Below, piece after piece: positions 1-7,848 of a DNA stretch of 20,420 nt (the first letter of the stretch is position 1; each line of letters starts with the position of its first letter). The notes beneath the pieces are model-generated. The model did no database searches and was not told the origin of the DNA. It saw nothing but the letters and a program-made list of their open reading frames with translations. Origin of the DNA: DAOVRL01 sp964459805 (lineage in GTDB: Bacteria; Planctomycetota; Phycisphaerae; Sedimentisphaerales; Anaerobacaceae); the NCBI GenBank assembly GCA_964459805.1, contig CAYWOD010000039.1, forward strand, positions 1 to 20,420, read 5' to 3'. Position numbers and translations under genes: made by a program.

Positions 1-3000
1 TCCTTCCGAAAGACGTATGCGAACTCGTTTTCGCGAGTCTGAAACCCTACCACATTTCCTCTCACAGTGAAATCAACATTTCGAGGATTTCCGCCCTCGG
101 CGTCAAGTGCGACGACGGATGTTACCTTTATCGGGGTAATGCCGGGCAATCTGTCGGGACGGAGTTTAACGGTGAAAGGCCCAATGTCGGGCAGGGGCGT
201 AACTGCAATCCCATTGTCTATGAACTCGCAGCGCAGCGCCCCATCCGTCAGCACCGGGCCAAAGTCAATCGGGACCCTGCCGATGTTCCATCGGATGGGC
301 GGCTGCGGTTTGTGCGGATGCTTTAGGAGGCGGATGTTGGTGATTTTCTCCGGCGTGCCTTCGACGAGCAACTTTCCGAGGCGGTATCGCGAAGAGCCGT
401 CGTCATCGCCGCGAAGCGCGTAGCGTCTGCCCGTTGCCGGGTCCCACAAGCCGATTGTGATATCGTATTCGCCGGGGCCGTAGCTGCTCGGTATTTCGGC
501 AATCCAATCGGCACCGGTCTTGACGCGGCCGGTCCACCTGTTAGTGGCGGGACTCGGTTTTCCGCCGCTTTGGAACGCTATTTTGTCACGCTGCTGAGCT
601 TTGTCACTACTGAAGTGAATGAAGATGTGCAGGTCCTTTGGGCCCGGTCGCTGTACGTCCCAATCGACAAACAGTTTGAACCTGCTACCGCCAAGGTACT
701 CGATACTGTCCGCTGCGGGTCGGATCGGCAAGGCTCCGTCGGGATCGAAGCTGCGCGCGTTGACGTAGAAACGGGAGGGACTGCGCGATTGCTCGACGAT
801 GATGCCGTTAATCCTTTCGATGCTCGATTCGATTGGGCCGCTCTTTGCGTAGTAGCCGTATTGAGGCAGGCGTTTACCGGCGATTTGCCAGTCCTTTTCG
901 CCTCGATTTACGTGGACCTTTGCGCCGGATTTCCAGGTGATGATCTGCCGGTGGATGTCACCGTCGATGAACTCGACCTCTTCGATTGCGTCGGTCGCGA
1001 TGCTGCGGATGAAGTCCTGGGCGAGCCAGTATTTGCGGACGGCTCCTCGGCCGAAGGCAGGTCTATCAATCATAAGTGCGTGGCCTTCGAGGATTTCGGC
1101 GCTGATGTAATCGTCGCTTTCGATACCGTGTTCGCGGCGCGTTCGCCCGCCCTGGTAACGGCTGGAGTAGCCGACCCCGTGCAGGCTGAACTTGTCGTGG
1201 AGCACGGCATCGAACCAGGGGACCCGCTCCCAATCTTTGCAGCCAATGTTGATACAGAAGCTTTTGCCGACTGGCGTGAGCTGCAAATGCTGACAATCGG
1301 AACCGTCGAGGTAGCCGGTAAGCTGGTCGTGCCCGGCCTCGGAAGTTGTGGGGGCGTTGTCGCCTAAGTAGTCACGTATCCAGGCGAACGACTCGCCCCA
1401 GCACTTGCGCGTTTCGAGCATGGAGTGGAAATTGCCGTCTCTGTCGTAGTAATCGAAGCACGGCAGGGATGTAAAGACGTCGATGAAGTAGTGCGTGGGT
1501 TTGAGGCCGGGCTTTATGAGCTCGAGGTTGCGCTTGACGAAGGGCATAATACGGTCGGGCCGCCAGCGGTAGCTTTGCGCATCGCGGCCCCTGTTGATCC
1601 AGGCCTTGATGGGCTCGCCCTGCTCGGTGAAGCATATATGGTCGTAGCTGTAATCGTCTGCATCGGGATAGAAGTCGATGTAATTATCGTGGAGGCCGCA
1701 CGGGATGTCGTGCTCGCCGCAAACCTTTGCTATTCTTCGCATATCCTCAACTGTGCCGAGTTTGGACTGGGGCGGGTATATATCGGGCAGGCGGTAGTCG
1801 TAGCCCCATCGCTGCCAGACGTGGATGGTCAGTAGCGAGTCTGTCAGACCGTAGGCTATCATACGCTTCATCGTCTCGGCTATCTCGGCGTAGCGCCCGC
1901 CCCAGATATCGAAGACGAATCTGCCGGCCTTGCGTTCGAGGCCGGGGGCCGCCTTCTTATCGTAGAGCGGCCGATACTTTCGGGCACAATCAAAAGCTCC
2001 TTTGCTGCTCGGCACGAACGTCATCGTTGCATTGAGGTGCGTGTGCAGCGCGTATCTCCCGGTGCCGGGATTTACTTCAAGAAAATCCGGCGGATTGTCG
2101 GACGCCGTCAGCAGTGACAGACCGCTTTCAAAATCGAATCCCACGTGACTGGTCGAAAGGTTGTGTCCGCCGAAGCTCGCCCGAAAGGCCTCAGGCTCGA
2201 CGATGCAATATCCGTGGCCGTAATAGACGCGCGGTGCCTTTTGGTCGGCGGGCCCGAGGGCGATGTCGGTGATTCGCTTAGGGCATTCGAGGGCGATACG
2301 CAAGCCGGCCTTCTCTTTCCAAATCTTTGCGATCAAGTCAAATTCCTCGTCCGCGAGTGAAAGGTGATGTCTGATATTCAGCCTTCTTGTGGAACCCTTT
2401 TCGGCATCGACCTTCTGCACTACGATAGGGGACATGTCCGCTCCGACCTTGTGGCGCGAGACGGAGGTTTGCAAGCCGTCAAATACGACGCAGTGACGTT
2501 TGTCGCCGAAAGCAATGGCCGAATCGGCCAGGCTGTTTCTACCGAGGACAATAGCAGCCAGGTAATCTCCTTCAAGTTTGAAGACAAACTCATTCGAAGC
2601 CGGCTGCTTCTTCGATTGGACAATAGCGGCGGCGCGGTTGCGCAGTTGTTGGCGCTGGGCATCGGTGAGCTTCGGGGGCACAGTCCCGGCAACGACCATC
2701 GGCTCGCCCCAATAGGACGAATCGCAGGTAGTATCACGCTTTGGGCCGGGATGGCTTTCGAGACGAAGGAGTATCTCTCTGCCTGCGAACCGGCTCAGAT
2801 CAACCTGTGCATCAACCCATTTTTTGCTGTCGGTATGACGCTCGAAGAGCGCCGAGTCATTTGCCCAGACGCGGAACGTCACGCCGTCGCTGGCAGGCTC
2901 GCCGGCGGTGTGGTCCCGGATGGCGTTGGCAAAGACCAGCTTGATTGGCGTGACATCCGGCAATTTGAGCAGGTATTCGGCGAAGATCGTTCCGCCGGCG

Positions 3001-3662
3001 GGTTTCCACGGCGGGTGCATCACGACTGCGCTTTTGGTTGTGCCGCGGGTGACCTGATAACGGGCGAAGCTGGCGGACGACTGGACGGACGAACCCTGCC
3101 AGCCGACGGGCATATAGACAAGAGGCTTATCGTAATGCCTCCAGGCGACGCGATGCGTGTTCAGGGACCAGAGCGGTAAGGCGCCATTGGCAGGGACGAT
3201 GTTCACGGGCATTTCGGCCGCTTGCGCGGAGGTGCGCGGGACTTTTTGGAAATTTGATTTGAATACTTTAATGGCGTGCGCCGTCACAGCGCTGCCCTGA
3301 TCTTCAAACACTGCGTAAATGTGGACCGGATAGAGTGCGGAAAATGCACCCTTGCCGGCAGCTATGCCGAACGTGGCTTTGGCTTGGCTGCGAGCGTCAA
3401 CTGCAAGGAGTTTTTCCTTTTCGCCTATGGCGTACCACTGGTCAACAAGGCCGGCCATCCGTAGTTTGACCTTCAGCTTGGAGGCCCTGCTGTTGCTGAG
3501 CGTGACCCTGACTTCGCAGGGCTTATCGTACTGCGTGACGTCTTGGATGTCATCTATGGTCAACTTCAGCGGGCCTTGCGTGACGATATGTCCGTTGAAC
3601 GCCGCCGCGTTTCCAGCAGCGAAGAAGAGCAGCGCGGCCAGCCAAGTTCTCGAGCGCTTCAT
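1..3662 (-). CDS. Large secreted glycoside-hydrolase-like protein (TIM-barrel, DUF5696/GH101-like), 3' end outside window
   Basis: One uninterrupted minus-strand frame starts at ATG 3660-3662 and runs off the left edge (1220 full codons, no stop). An AAAGGAA ribosome-binding site lies just upstream. Residues 1-21 (MKRSRTWLAALLFFAAGNAAA) are a Sec signal peptide. About residues 225-325 resemble a galactose-binding/NPCBM-like beta-sandwich (VTFRVWAND, W-DAQVDLSRFAG). About residues 580-880 read like a TIM-barrel glycosidase: FDIWGGRY, TIHVWQRWGYDY, GLHDNYIDFYPDADDY, a strand ending YFIDVF with a candidate nucleophile Asp near 725, and TTSEAGHD with a candidate acid/base Glu about 47 residues later. 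Beta-rich modules follow. DUF5696 or GH101-like alpha-glycosidase is family recall rather than a search result, and the substrate is unknown. It lies 54 bp downstream of the pectate lyase, probably in the same transcript, and is likely exported to degrade polysaccharide or glycoprotein glycans. Confidence 0.8.
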   Translation of the reverse strand, partial: MKRSRTWLAALLFFAAGNAAAFNGHIVTQGPLKLTIDDIQDVTQYDKPCEVRVTLSNSRASKLKVKLRMAGLVDQWYAIGEKEKLLAVDARSQAKATFGIAAGKGAFSALYPVHIYAVFEDQGSAVTAHAIKVFKSNFQKVPRTSAQAAEMPVNIVPANGALPLWSLNTHRVAWRHYDKPLVYMPVGWQGSSVQSSASFARYQVTRGTTKSAVVMHPPWKPAGGTIFAEYLLKLPDVTPIKLVFANAIRDHTAGEPASDGVTFRVWANDSALFERHTDSKKWVDAQVDLSRFAGREILLRLESHPGPKRDTTCDSSYWGEPMVVAGTVPPKLTDAQRQQLRNRAAAIVQSKKQPASNEFVFKLEGDYLAAIVLGRNSLADSAIAFGDKRHCVVFDGLQTSVSRHKVGADMSPIVVQKVDAEKGSTRRLNIRHHLSLADEEFDLIAKIWKEKAGLRIALECPKRITDIALGPADQKAPRVYYGHGYCIVEPEAFRASFGGHNLSTSHVGFDFESGLSLLTASDNPPDFLEVNPGTGRYALHTHLNATMTFVPSSKGAFDCARKYRPLYDKKAAPGLERKAGRFVFDIWGGRYAEIAETMKRMIAYGLTDSLLTIHVWQRWGYDYRLPDIYPPQSKLGTVEDMRRIAKVCGEHDIPCGLHDNYIDFYPDADDYSYDHICFTEQGEPIKAWINRGRDAQSYRWRPDRIMPFVKRNLELIKPGLKPTHYFIDVFTSLPCFDYYDRDGNFHSMLETRKCWGESFAWIRDYLGDNAPTTSEAGHDQLTGYLDGSDCQHLQLTPVGKSFCINIGCKDWERVPWFDAVLHDKFSLHGVGYSSRYQGGRTRREHGIESDDYISAEILEGHALMIDRPAFGRGAVRKYWLAQDFIRSIATDAIEEVEFIDGDIHRQIITWKSGAKVHVNRGEKDWQIAGKRLPQYGYYAKSGPIESSIERINGIIVEQSRSPSRFYVNARSFDPDGALPIRPAADSIEYLGGSRFKLFVDWDVQRPGPKDLHIFIHFSSDKAQQRDKIAFQSGGKPSPATNRWTGRVKTGADWIAEIPSSYGPGEYDITIGLWDPATGRRYALRGDDDGSSRYRLGKLLVEGTPEKITNIRLLKHPHKPQPPIRWNIGRVPIDFGPVLTDGALRCEFIDNGIAVTPLPDIGPFTVKLRPDRLPGITPIKVTSVVALDAEGGNPRNVDFTVRGNVVGFQTRENEFAYVFRK

Positions 3663-3716
3663 CGCAAATTCCTTTCGCTTTCTCTTCAGTTGGCTTTTGG
3701 GTTTTCCAGTGGTTTT

Positions 3717-5096
3717 TCACTCGACTGCAAAGGTAATAACTTCGAGGCGGGCCAGCGAGTTGAGATATTCCTCGATGTTGGTGTAACCGTCACCGTCGCG
3801 GTCTTTGGGGCCGTCGGTCTTGTCGTTTGGATTGAGGCCTTGGAGCTTCTCCCAGTCATCGGGCATGCCGTCGTGGTCGGTATCGAGGGGCGGCTTTGCG
3901 GATTTTAGCGAAGGCCAGCCGCCGACCTGGTCTTCGTCATCTATGATTCTTCCGGTTCCCTTGATCAGATCGTTGACAATACGGGTATCCACGACATCTC
4001 GTTTTGGAAGTGCCGCGCCGGCATAGGCCAGCACGCGCACATAGGCCTCTTTTGGGTCGTCGGTTTTGACCGGGGGAGTCTGAATGGGATTGCGTTGCTT
4101 GTAGGCCTGCAATTGCTCTTGCGAGAAACCCCGGAATGTAACCAGCGACCAAGGGTCCTTCGGGCAGAGGCCGTTCATGGAATTGTCGGTGAAATAGGCC
4201 TTGGCAGATCGGGTGGTTTCGGAGAACACAATGCTTCCTGTAGAGTTTGCGCCTCGCTTGTAATAGTTGCCGACGAAGTTCATTTTTGTAATGCTGTCGG
4301 TTCCGTTTGAGCCGTCAGCGTTGTATCCGGCTGTCGAGCCACCCCAGTTGTAGATCACGTTGTTTCTGAAATCAAAGATAAAGCCGTCGGGGTCCTCGCT
4401 GCGCCGGTTGTAATTACCCGGACGGGGCGAGCGACCGCGGTGATGGGCGTAGAGATTATGGTGAAAAGTGTATCCGTTGCCCCACCCGCCGCGGATCAGT
4501 GAGCCGTAGCCGTGGGAACCTTTGTGATGAGACGAGTTGTTGAGACTCTCGGAAATGATGCACCACTGGACGGTGACATTGCCGAGCTGCCCGCTGGTGG
4601 AGGCCGAGAGCGTCTCATCCACCGACCAGCTCGCAGAGCAATGGTCCACGATGATATCCCTGCCTGCGGATATCGAGATGGCATCGCCCTCGAATTTTGC
4701 ATTGTCGCCCGGCCTGCACCGAATAAAGCGAACGATCACGTGGTCGGCTGAAATGACGAGGGGATTGTCCTTTAGACATATCCCGCCGCCCGGCGCGGTC
4801 TGCCCGGCAATGGTGATATAGGGATTCCTGATGGACAGACCCGATTTGAGCTCGATATTGCCGGAGACGCGGAAAATGACGATTCGAGGGCCCACAGCGC
4901 CGACGGCGACGCGGAGGCTGCCGGGCCCACTATCATTGAGGTTGGTTACCTCAAGAACCCGGCCGCCGCGTCCGCCCCGTGCATAAGCCCCGAAGCCCTC
5001 GGCGCCGACAAAGGCGGGCGTCTTAGCAAAGGTAATACTCGCTGCGAGAGACAGCATGAGGGTACTGATGAGATGACAAGCGTTACGTTTTTTCAT
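3717..5096 (-). CDS. Secreted PL1-type pectate lyase with C-terminal calcium-binding tail
   Basis: 459 aa. Residues 1-24 form a signal peptide with likely cleavage after TFA. Residues about 28-300 match the right-handed parallel beta-helix of polysaccharide lyase family 1: GAEGFGAYARGGRGG at the start, IVDHCSASWSVDE at 149-161 (calcium-site acidic residues), QWCIISESLN at 178-187, and HHNLYAHHRGRSPRPG at 212-227, which holds the candidate catalytic arginines. The family cleaves pectate or related polyuronates by calcium-dependent beta-elimination, producing unsaturated ends. The C-terminus carries two Asp-rich calcium-binding repeats, DTDHDGMPDDWE (405-416) and DRDGDGYTNIEEY (432-444), of the thrombospondin type 3/dockerin-like kind common on secreted planctomycete enzymes. 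The start is supported by an AAGGTAG motif about 8 nt upstream. It leads the unit with the hydrolase-like gene. The fold assignment is confident, the exact substrate is not. Confidence 0.88.
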   Translation of the reverse strand: MKKRNACHLISTLMLSLAASITFAKTPAFVGAEGFGAYARGGRGGRVLEVTNLNDSGPGSLRVAVGAVGPRIVIFRVSGNIELKSGLSIRNPYITIAGQTAPGGGICLKDNPLVISADHVIVRFIRCRPGDNAKFEGDAISISAGRDIIVDHCSASWSVDETLSASTSGQLGNVTVQWCIISESLNNSSHHKGSHGYGSLIRGGWGNGYTFHHNLYAHHRGRSPRPGNYNRRSEDPDGFIFDFRNNVIYNWGGSTAGYNADGSNGTDSITKMNFVGNYYKRGANSTGSIVFSETTRSAKAYFTDNSMNGLCPKDPWSLVTFRGFSQEQLQAYKQRNPIQTPPVKTDDPKEAYVRVLAYAGAALPKRDVVDTRIVNDLIKGTGRIIDDEDQVGGWPSLKSAKPPLDTDHDGMPDDWEKLQGLNPNDKTDGPKDRDGDGYTNIEEYLNSLARLEVITFAVE

Positions 5097-5163
5097 AATG
5101 CAGCTACCTTAGAGAATTCGGATAATTCGTCTGGGCGCCACAGGCCGGGGTTGCCCGCAGCCC

Positions 5164-5199
5164 GCAGGAAATGATACAATCTGGACGGGGCCCTATCAA
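5164..5199 (-). promoter_or_regulatory. Sigma70-like promoter for the pectate lyase unit
   Basis: On the minus strand, TTGATA (5194-5199) and TATCAT (5171-5176) are separated by exactly 17 nt, each one mismatch from consensus. The predicted start near 5164 leaves a leader of about 68 nt before the lyase ATG. Seen in sequence; activity is inferred. Confidence 0.6.
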
Positions 5200-5285
5200 C
5201 AGAAAAACGTCCGTGGTGAGCCGAGCGTCCGGTGTGTTCGGAGATAAAACGGTGGTCAGATCGCCGTTACCCGTTCGGCACTTTC

Positions 5286-5307
5286 GCAGGAACAAGCTTG
5301 TGCCTGC
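5286..5307. promoter_or_regulatory. 22-nt palindrome, possible operator
   Basis: Arms GCAGG-A-ACAAG and CTTGT-G-CCTGC form an inverted repeat with one mismatched pair (A/G) and no spacer. It lies about 87 bp upstream of the lyase -35 box and just past the asnA terminator. It could be a regulator-binding site for the lyase/hydrolase unit, or merely part of the local repeat that shares CTTTCGCAGGAA with 5366-5377. Confidence 0.3.
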
Positions 5308-5312
5308 AACGA

Positions 5313-5344
5313 CGGAGAAGAAAGCCCCCGGCAGAGCCAGGGGC
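5313..5344 (-). terminator. Rho-independent terminator of the guaAb-asnA unit
   Basis: On the minus strand GCCCCTGGC (5336-5344) pairs with GCCGGGGGC (5324-5332) over 9 bp, including one T-G pair, with a 3-nt loop. TTTCTTC follows. It sits about 43 bp after the asnA stop codon and upstream of the lyase promoter, so it separates two transcription units. Confidence 0.75.
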
Positions 5345-5351
5345 CAAAACA

Positions 5352-5382
5352 TCGATGGATTCGTGCTTTCGCAGGAATGACA
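5352..5382. repeat. Short imperfect palindromic repeat (GCTTTCGCAGGAATGAC type)
   Basis: TTCGTGC, TTTC, GCAGGAA form a small hairpin with one mismatch, flanked by GGA and TGACA. The core CTTTCGCAGGAA also occurs at 5281-5292. This closely resembles the dispersed 'GGATTCCTGCTTTCGCAGGAATGACA' intergenic palindrome seen in many bacterial genomes (from memory). Whether it is dispersed in this genome cannot be judged from one window. Confidence 0.4.
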
Positions 5383-5386
5383 ACCC

Positions 5387-6517
5387 TTATTCTATTACGT
5401 GGATATTCTTCTTTTTGCACATGTCCTTTAGTATTTTTGGCCAGACGGTGGCGCTTACCTCGCCGATATGGGCCTTTTTTAGAAGCAGCATGAAGGTTCG
5501 GGACTGGCCAATGCCGCCACCGATGCTCAGGGGGATCTCGTCGTTCAAGATGGCCCGGTGGTAGGGCAGCTTGAGGAAATCAAGCTGGCCGGAGATTTCG
5601 AGCTGCTGTCTGAGGGTCTCGGCGTTAACACGGATGCCCATAGACGTCAGCTCGTGGCGGCGCTTAGTCACTGGATTCCAGACAAGGATATCGCCGTTCA
5701 GCCCGTGCATTGGCCTGCCGTCCTCCGAGGTTGTTTCGGTGGCCCAGTCATCATAGTCGGCAGCCCTCATTTCGTGTGGGTAGCCGTCCTTGAGCACCCA
5801 GCCGATGCCATAGATAAAGATGGCGGGGTATTCCTGCACTATGGTTGTCTCTCGCTGCTTGCGCGGCAGGTCGTGGTACCTCTCCAGTATCTCTTCAGCG
5901 TGGATGAATGTGAGCTCGTCGGGAAGGTCGGGGTATTTGTCGGTCTTTAACTGTGGGAAGAGTTCCTGGACGTGGATCTCGGCGCCCTTGAGGACCTTCC
6001 ATATCTTCTGGACGACCTGCTTTAGGAATTTGGGGTTCCGCTGCTCTTTTGTTATCGCCAGCTCCCAGTCCCACTGGTCCACGTATGCGCTGTGGTCGTG
6101 GTCGAGGAAATAATCCTTGCGTATAGCGCGCATGTCAGTGAGCAGGCCCTGGCCGATCTCCATTCCAAACTGCTTTAGGGCGATGCGTTTCCACTTGGTG
6201 GCGGCCTGGACGACCTGGGCATCGATGGGATTCTTGTTATAGTCGTTTGAAATGTGGAACTGGATTGGGGTCCGTGAGCCATCCCGGTCGAGCAGGTCGT
6301 TGACGCCGCTTTCGACATCTACAATAAGAGGGACCGTCACGCGGATTAGATTGAGCTCCTTACAGAGGTTCTCCTCGATGTAATCCTTGACCGCATAGGT
6401 GGCGTTCTGGGTTTCCTTCGGTGACAGCAAAGAGCTGTAATCCTGTGGCAGGATTTTCTCCAACTCCGCATAGTCGCCAATGCCCGGCCCGGCAAGGTCT
6501 GCTTTCTTGTCTGCCAT
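5387..6517 (-). CDS. asnA: Aspartate-ammonia ligase (AsnA-type asparagine synthetase)
   Basis: 376 aa from the chosen start. The frame opens at an ATG 27 nt further upstream, but the ATG at 6515-6517 (MADKKAD) has an AGGAGAG ribosome-binding site 7-8 nt before it and the upper one has none. The protein follows E. coli AsnA (330 aa) collinearly: KWKR near the first third, YVDQWDWE, FIHAEEILERY, IYGIGWVLKDGYPHEMRAADYDDW, GLNGDILVWNP, LTSMGIRVNAETL and the class-II-synthetase-like IGGGIGQSR at 332-340. The enzyme makes asparagine from aspartate, ATP and free ammonia, producing AMP and PPi in the cytoplasm. The extra length is an N-terminal extension of about 35 residues plus small insertions. 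It lies 60 bp downstream of the GMP synthase subunit, with no terminator between them, and is followed by a strong terminator. Confidence 0.95.
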   Translation of the reverse strand: MADKKADLAGPGIGDYAELEKILPQDYSSLLSPKETQNATYAVKDYIEENLCKELNLIRVTVPLIVDVESGVNDLLDRDGSRTPIQFHISNDYNKNPIDAQVVQAATKWKRIALKQFGMEIGQGLLTDMRAIRKDYFLDHDHSAYVDQWDWELAITKEQRNPKFLKQVVQKIWKVLKGAEIHVQELFPQLKTDKYPDLPDELTFIHAEEILERYHDLPRKQRETTIVQEYPAIFIYGIGWVLKDGYPHEMRAADYDDWATETTSEDGRPMHGLNGDILVWNPVTKRRHELTSMGIRVNAETLRQQLEISGQLDFLKLPYHRAILNDEIPLSIGGGIGQSRTFMLLLKKAHIGEVSATVWPKILKDMCKKKNIHVIE

Positions 6518-6577
6518 TACGTACTCTCCTAAATGGGACTTCAAAAATTGACTGTCGAGTGTTATTTGTCGCTGTGC

Positions 6578-7513
6578 TCAGATGTACTCTACGGTAGCCG
6601 GCGGCTTGGGGGTAAGATCATACAAGCAGCGGTTGACGTCTTCGATCTCACCAACGATGCGGTCGCATAAGCGGTGGAGCTTTTCCCAGGTCAGCTCAGT
6701 AGCGGTTGCAGTTCGGGCGTCGGTGCTCTCGATACAGCGGACGACGATTATCTGGCCAAACTCGCGCTTATTGTCCCTGATCCCTGTTGCTCTGTCATTG
6801 AGCAGGACCGCCATATACTGGAATGCGCCGCTGTCGCCAAGCTCTTCTTCGACAATTGCGGTGGCGGCGCGGACGGTGGCCAGTCGCTCGCGCGTTACTT
6901 CGCCGACGACTCGTGTCGCCAGGCCCGGTCCTGGGAATGGAATACGCTCGGCGATGTCGGCAGGCAGGCCCAGGAATCTACAGACCTCGCGGACCCCATC
7001 CTTCCTGAGCGTTTTCAGCGGCTCGACGACGGCGTAGCCGTAAGCTTCCTGCGTGTCGATACCAAGCTGAGCGAGGATATTGTGCTGACGTTTGATGCCG
7101 GCGACGGTCTCTTCGATGTCCGTAAGGATGGTGCCGTGGAACAGGAACTTTGCTCCCGATTCCTTGACAAGTTGGCCGAAAACCTTTGAGTAGAATGTAT
7201 CCGTGACGGCCTGCCGCTTCTCCTCGGGGTCGGTCAGGCCGGATAAGGCACTGAGAAATTCCTCTTGAGCGTCCACCAGCTCGACGGGGATACCCATACG
7301 TGCGAAGGTCTCGACAACGCGTTGCGGCTCACCTTCACGCATCAGTGCGCTGTCGATGAAAACAGTTTTGAGCCGGTTGCCCAGGGCACGATGGCCGAGC
7401 ACCGTTACCAGGGAACTATCAACACCGCCGCTAAGCGCGTTGATTGCCTTTGCATCACCTACGGTCTGCTTGATCCGGGCAATTTGTTCTTCGACGAATC
7501 TCTTGCAATCCAC
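6578..7513 (-). CDS. guaAb: GMP synthase ATP-pyrophosphatase subunit (stand-alone GuaAb-type)
   Basis: 311 aa. It starts at GTG 7511-7513, with AAGGAG 6 nt upstream. SGGVDSS at residues 28-34 is the PP-loop of the N-type ATP pyrophosphatases. GMP-synthase-specific signatures follow: LFHGTILTDIEET, RIPFPGPGLATRVVGEVTRERL in the middle, and a C-terminal dimerisation domain ending KPPATVEYI. The protein covers only the ATPase and dimerisation domains. The class-I glutamine amidotransferase domain of ordinary fused GuaA (about 200 N-terminal residues) is absent and no separate one is encoded here. It would adenylate XMP and aminate it to GMP using ammonia, or with a GuaAa glutaminase partner encoded elsewhere, as in archaea. 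It is followed by asnA, another ammonia-using amidation enzyme. Confidence 0.92.
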   Translation of the reverse strand: MDCKRFVEEQIARIKQTVGDAKAINALSGGVDSSLVTVLGHRALGNRLKTVFIDSALMREGEPQRVVETFARMGIPVELVDAQEEFLSALSGLTDPEEKRQAVTDTFYSKVFGQLVKESGAKFLFHGTILTDIEETVAGIKRQHNILAQLGIDTQEAYGYAVVEPLKTLRKDGVREVCRFLGLPADIAERIPFPGPGLATRVVGEVTRERLATVRAATAIVEEELGDSGAFQYMAVLLNDRATGIRDNKREFGQIIVVRCIESTDARTATATELTWEKLHRLCDRIVGEIEDVNRCLYDLTPKPPATVEYI

Positions 7514-7532
7514 TGCAATCTCCTTGCAAATT

Positions 7533-7562
7533 CTTATAGAGTTGTGTTAAAATAAGTGTCAC
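7533..7562 (-). promoter_or_regulatory. Candidate promoter for guaAb-asnA
   Basis: On the minus strand GTGACA (7557-7562) and TATAAG (7533-7538) are 18 nt apart, each one mismatch from sigma70 consensus. The predicted start near 7526 would give a leader of only about 13 nt, with AAGGAG almost at the 5' end. This is plausible but tight. Confidence 0.4.
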
Positions 7563-7814
7563 TTTACGCTTGGCAATATATCAACTCCAGGAAGCACTGT
7601 CAAGAATTGCCAGAGGTTTATCCCCGAAAGGATTGGAATTCCGTGCGTTGGGCTGCAGTGCGGCAACTTATCCGTGCCCTGTGGGTCGGGATTACCTGTG
7701 GACTACGAAAAAAGGTCTTGAGAAATCATACAATCCAGATAGGGATGTATCAGCGAAAAAGCTGTAACAGGTATCGGTGTATGTATTCGGAAAAGGGAAA
7801 ATAGGCAAAAAATG
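7563..7814. other. Intergenic stretch with several small inverted repeats, no convincing gene
   Basis: The gap between guaAb and the DUF6338-like gene (7514-8193) carries promoter and RNA-like signals described separately. This first part has inverted repeats TGGCAAT/ATTGCCA (7571-7577 and 7606-7612), a hairpin ATAC-(A)-ATCC / GGAT-GTAT (7728-7750), and directly after it CAGC-GAAAAA-GCTG (7751-7764). The plus-strand 82-codon frame at 7556-7804 has no ribosome-binding site and no recognisable domain. Confidence 0.4.
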
Positions 7815-7842
7815 TTGACGAGCAATTGACAGATGTTATACT
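7815..7842 (+). promoter_or_regulatory. Sigma70-like promoter upstream of the structured RNA region
   Basis: TTGACG (7815-7820) and TATACT (7837-7842) lie 16 nt apart, each one mismatch from consensus. Transcription is predicted to start near 7849, heading toward the structured element and the DUF6338-like gene. Confidence 0.55.
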
Positions 7843-7848
7843 TACGCC

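Noticed and set aside
570..1367. Plus-strand 265-codon ORF (and a similar one at 2364-3179)
   Set aside because: Both are antisense shadows of the continuous 1220-codon minus-strand frame, which has signal peptide, ribosome-binding site and domain-like sequence; the shadows have no domain pattern.
5104..5352. Minus-strand 82-codon ORF between asnA and the lyase
   Set aside because: It runs through the asnA terminator, the palindrome and the lyase promoter, has no recognisable domain and no convincing ribosome-binding site.
7556..7804. Plus-strand 82-codon ORF next to guaAb
   Set aside because: No ribosome-binding site, Arg/Cys/Trp-rich translation typical of chance frames, overlaps the guaAb promoter.
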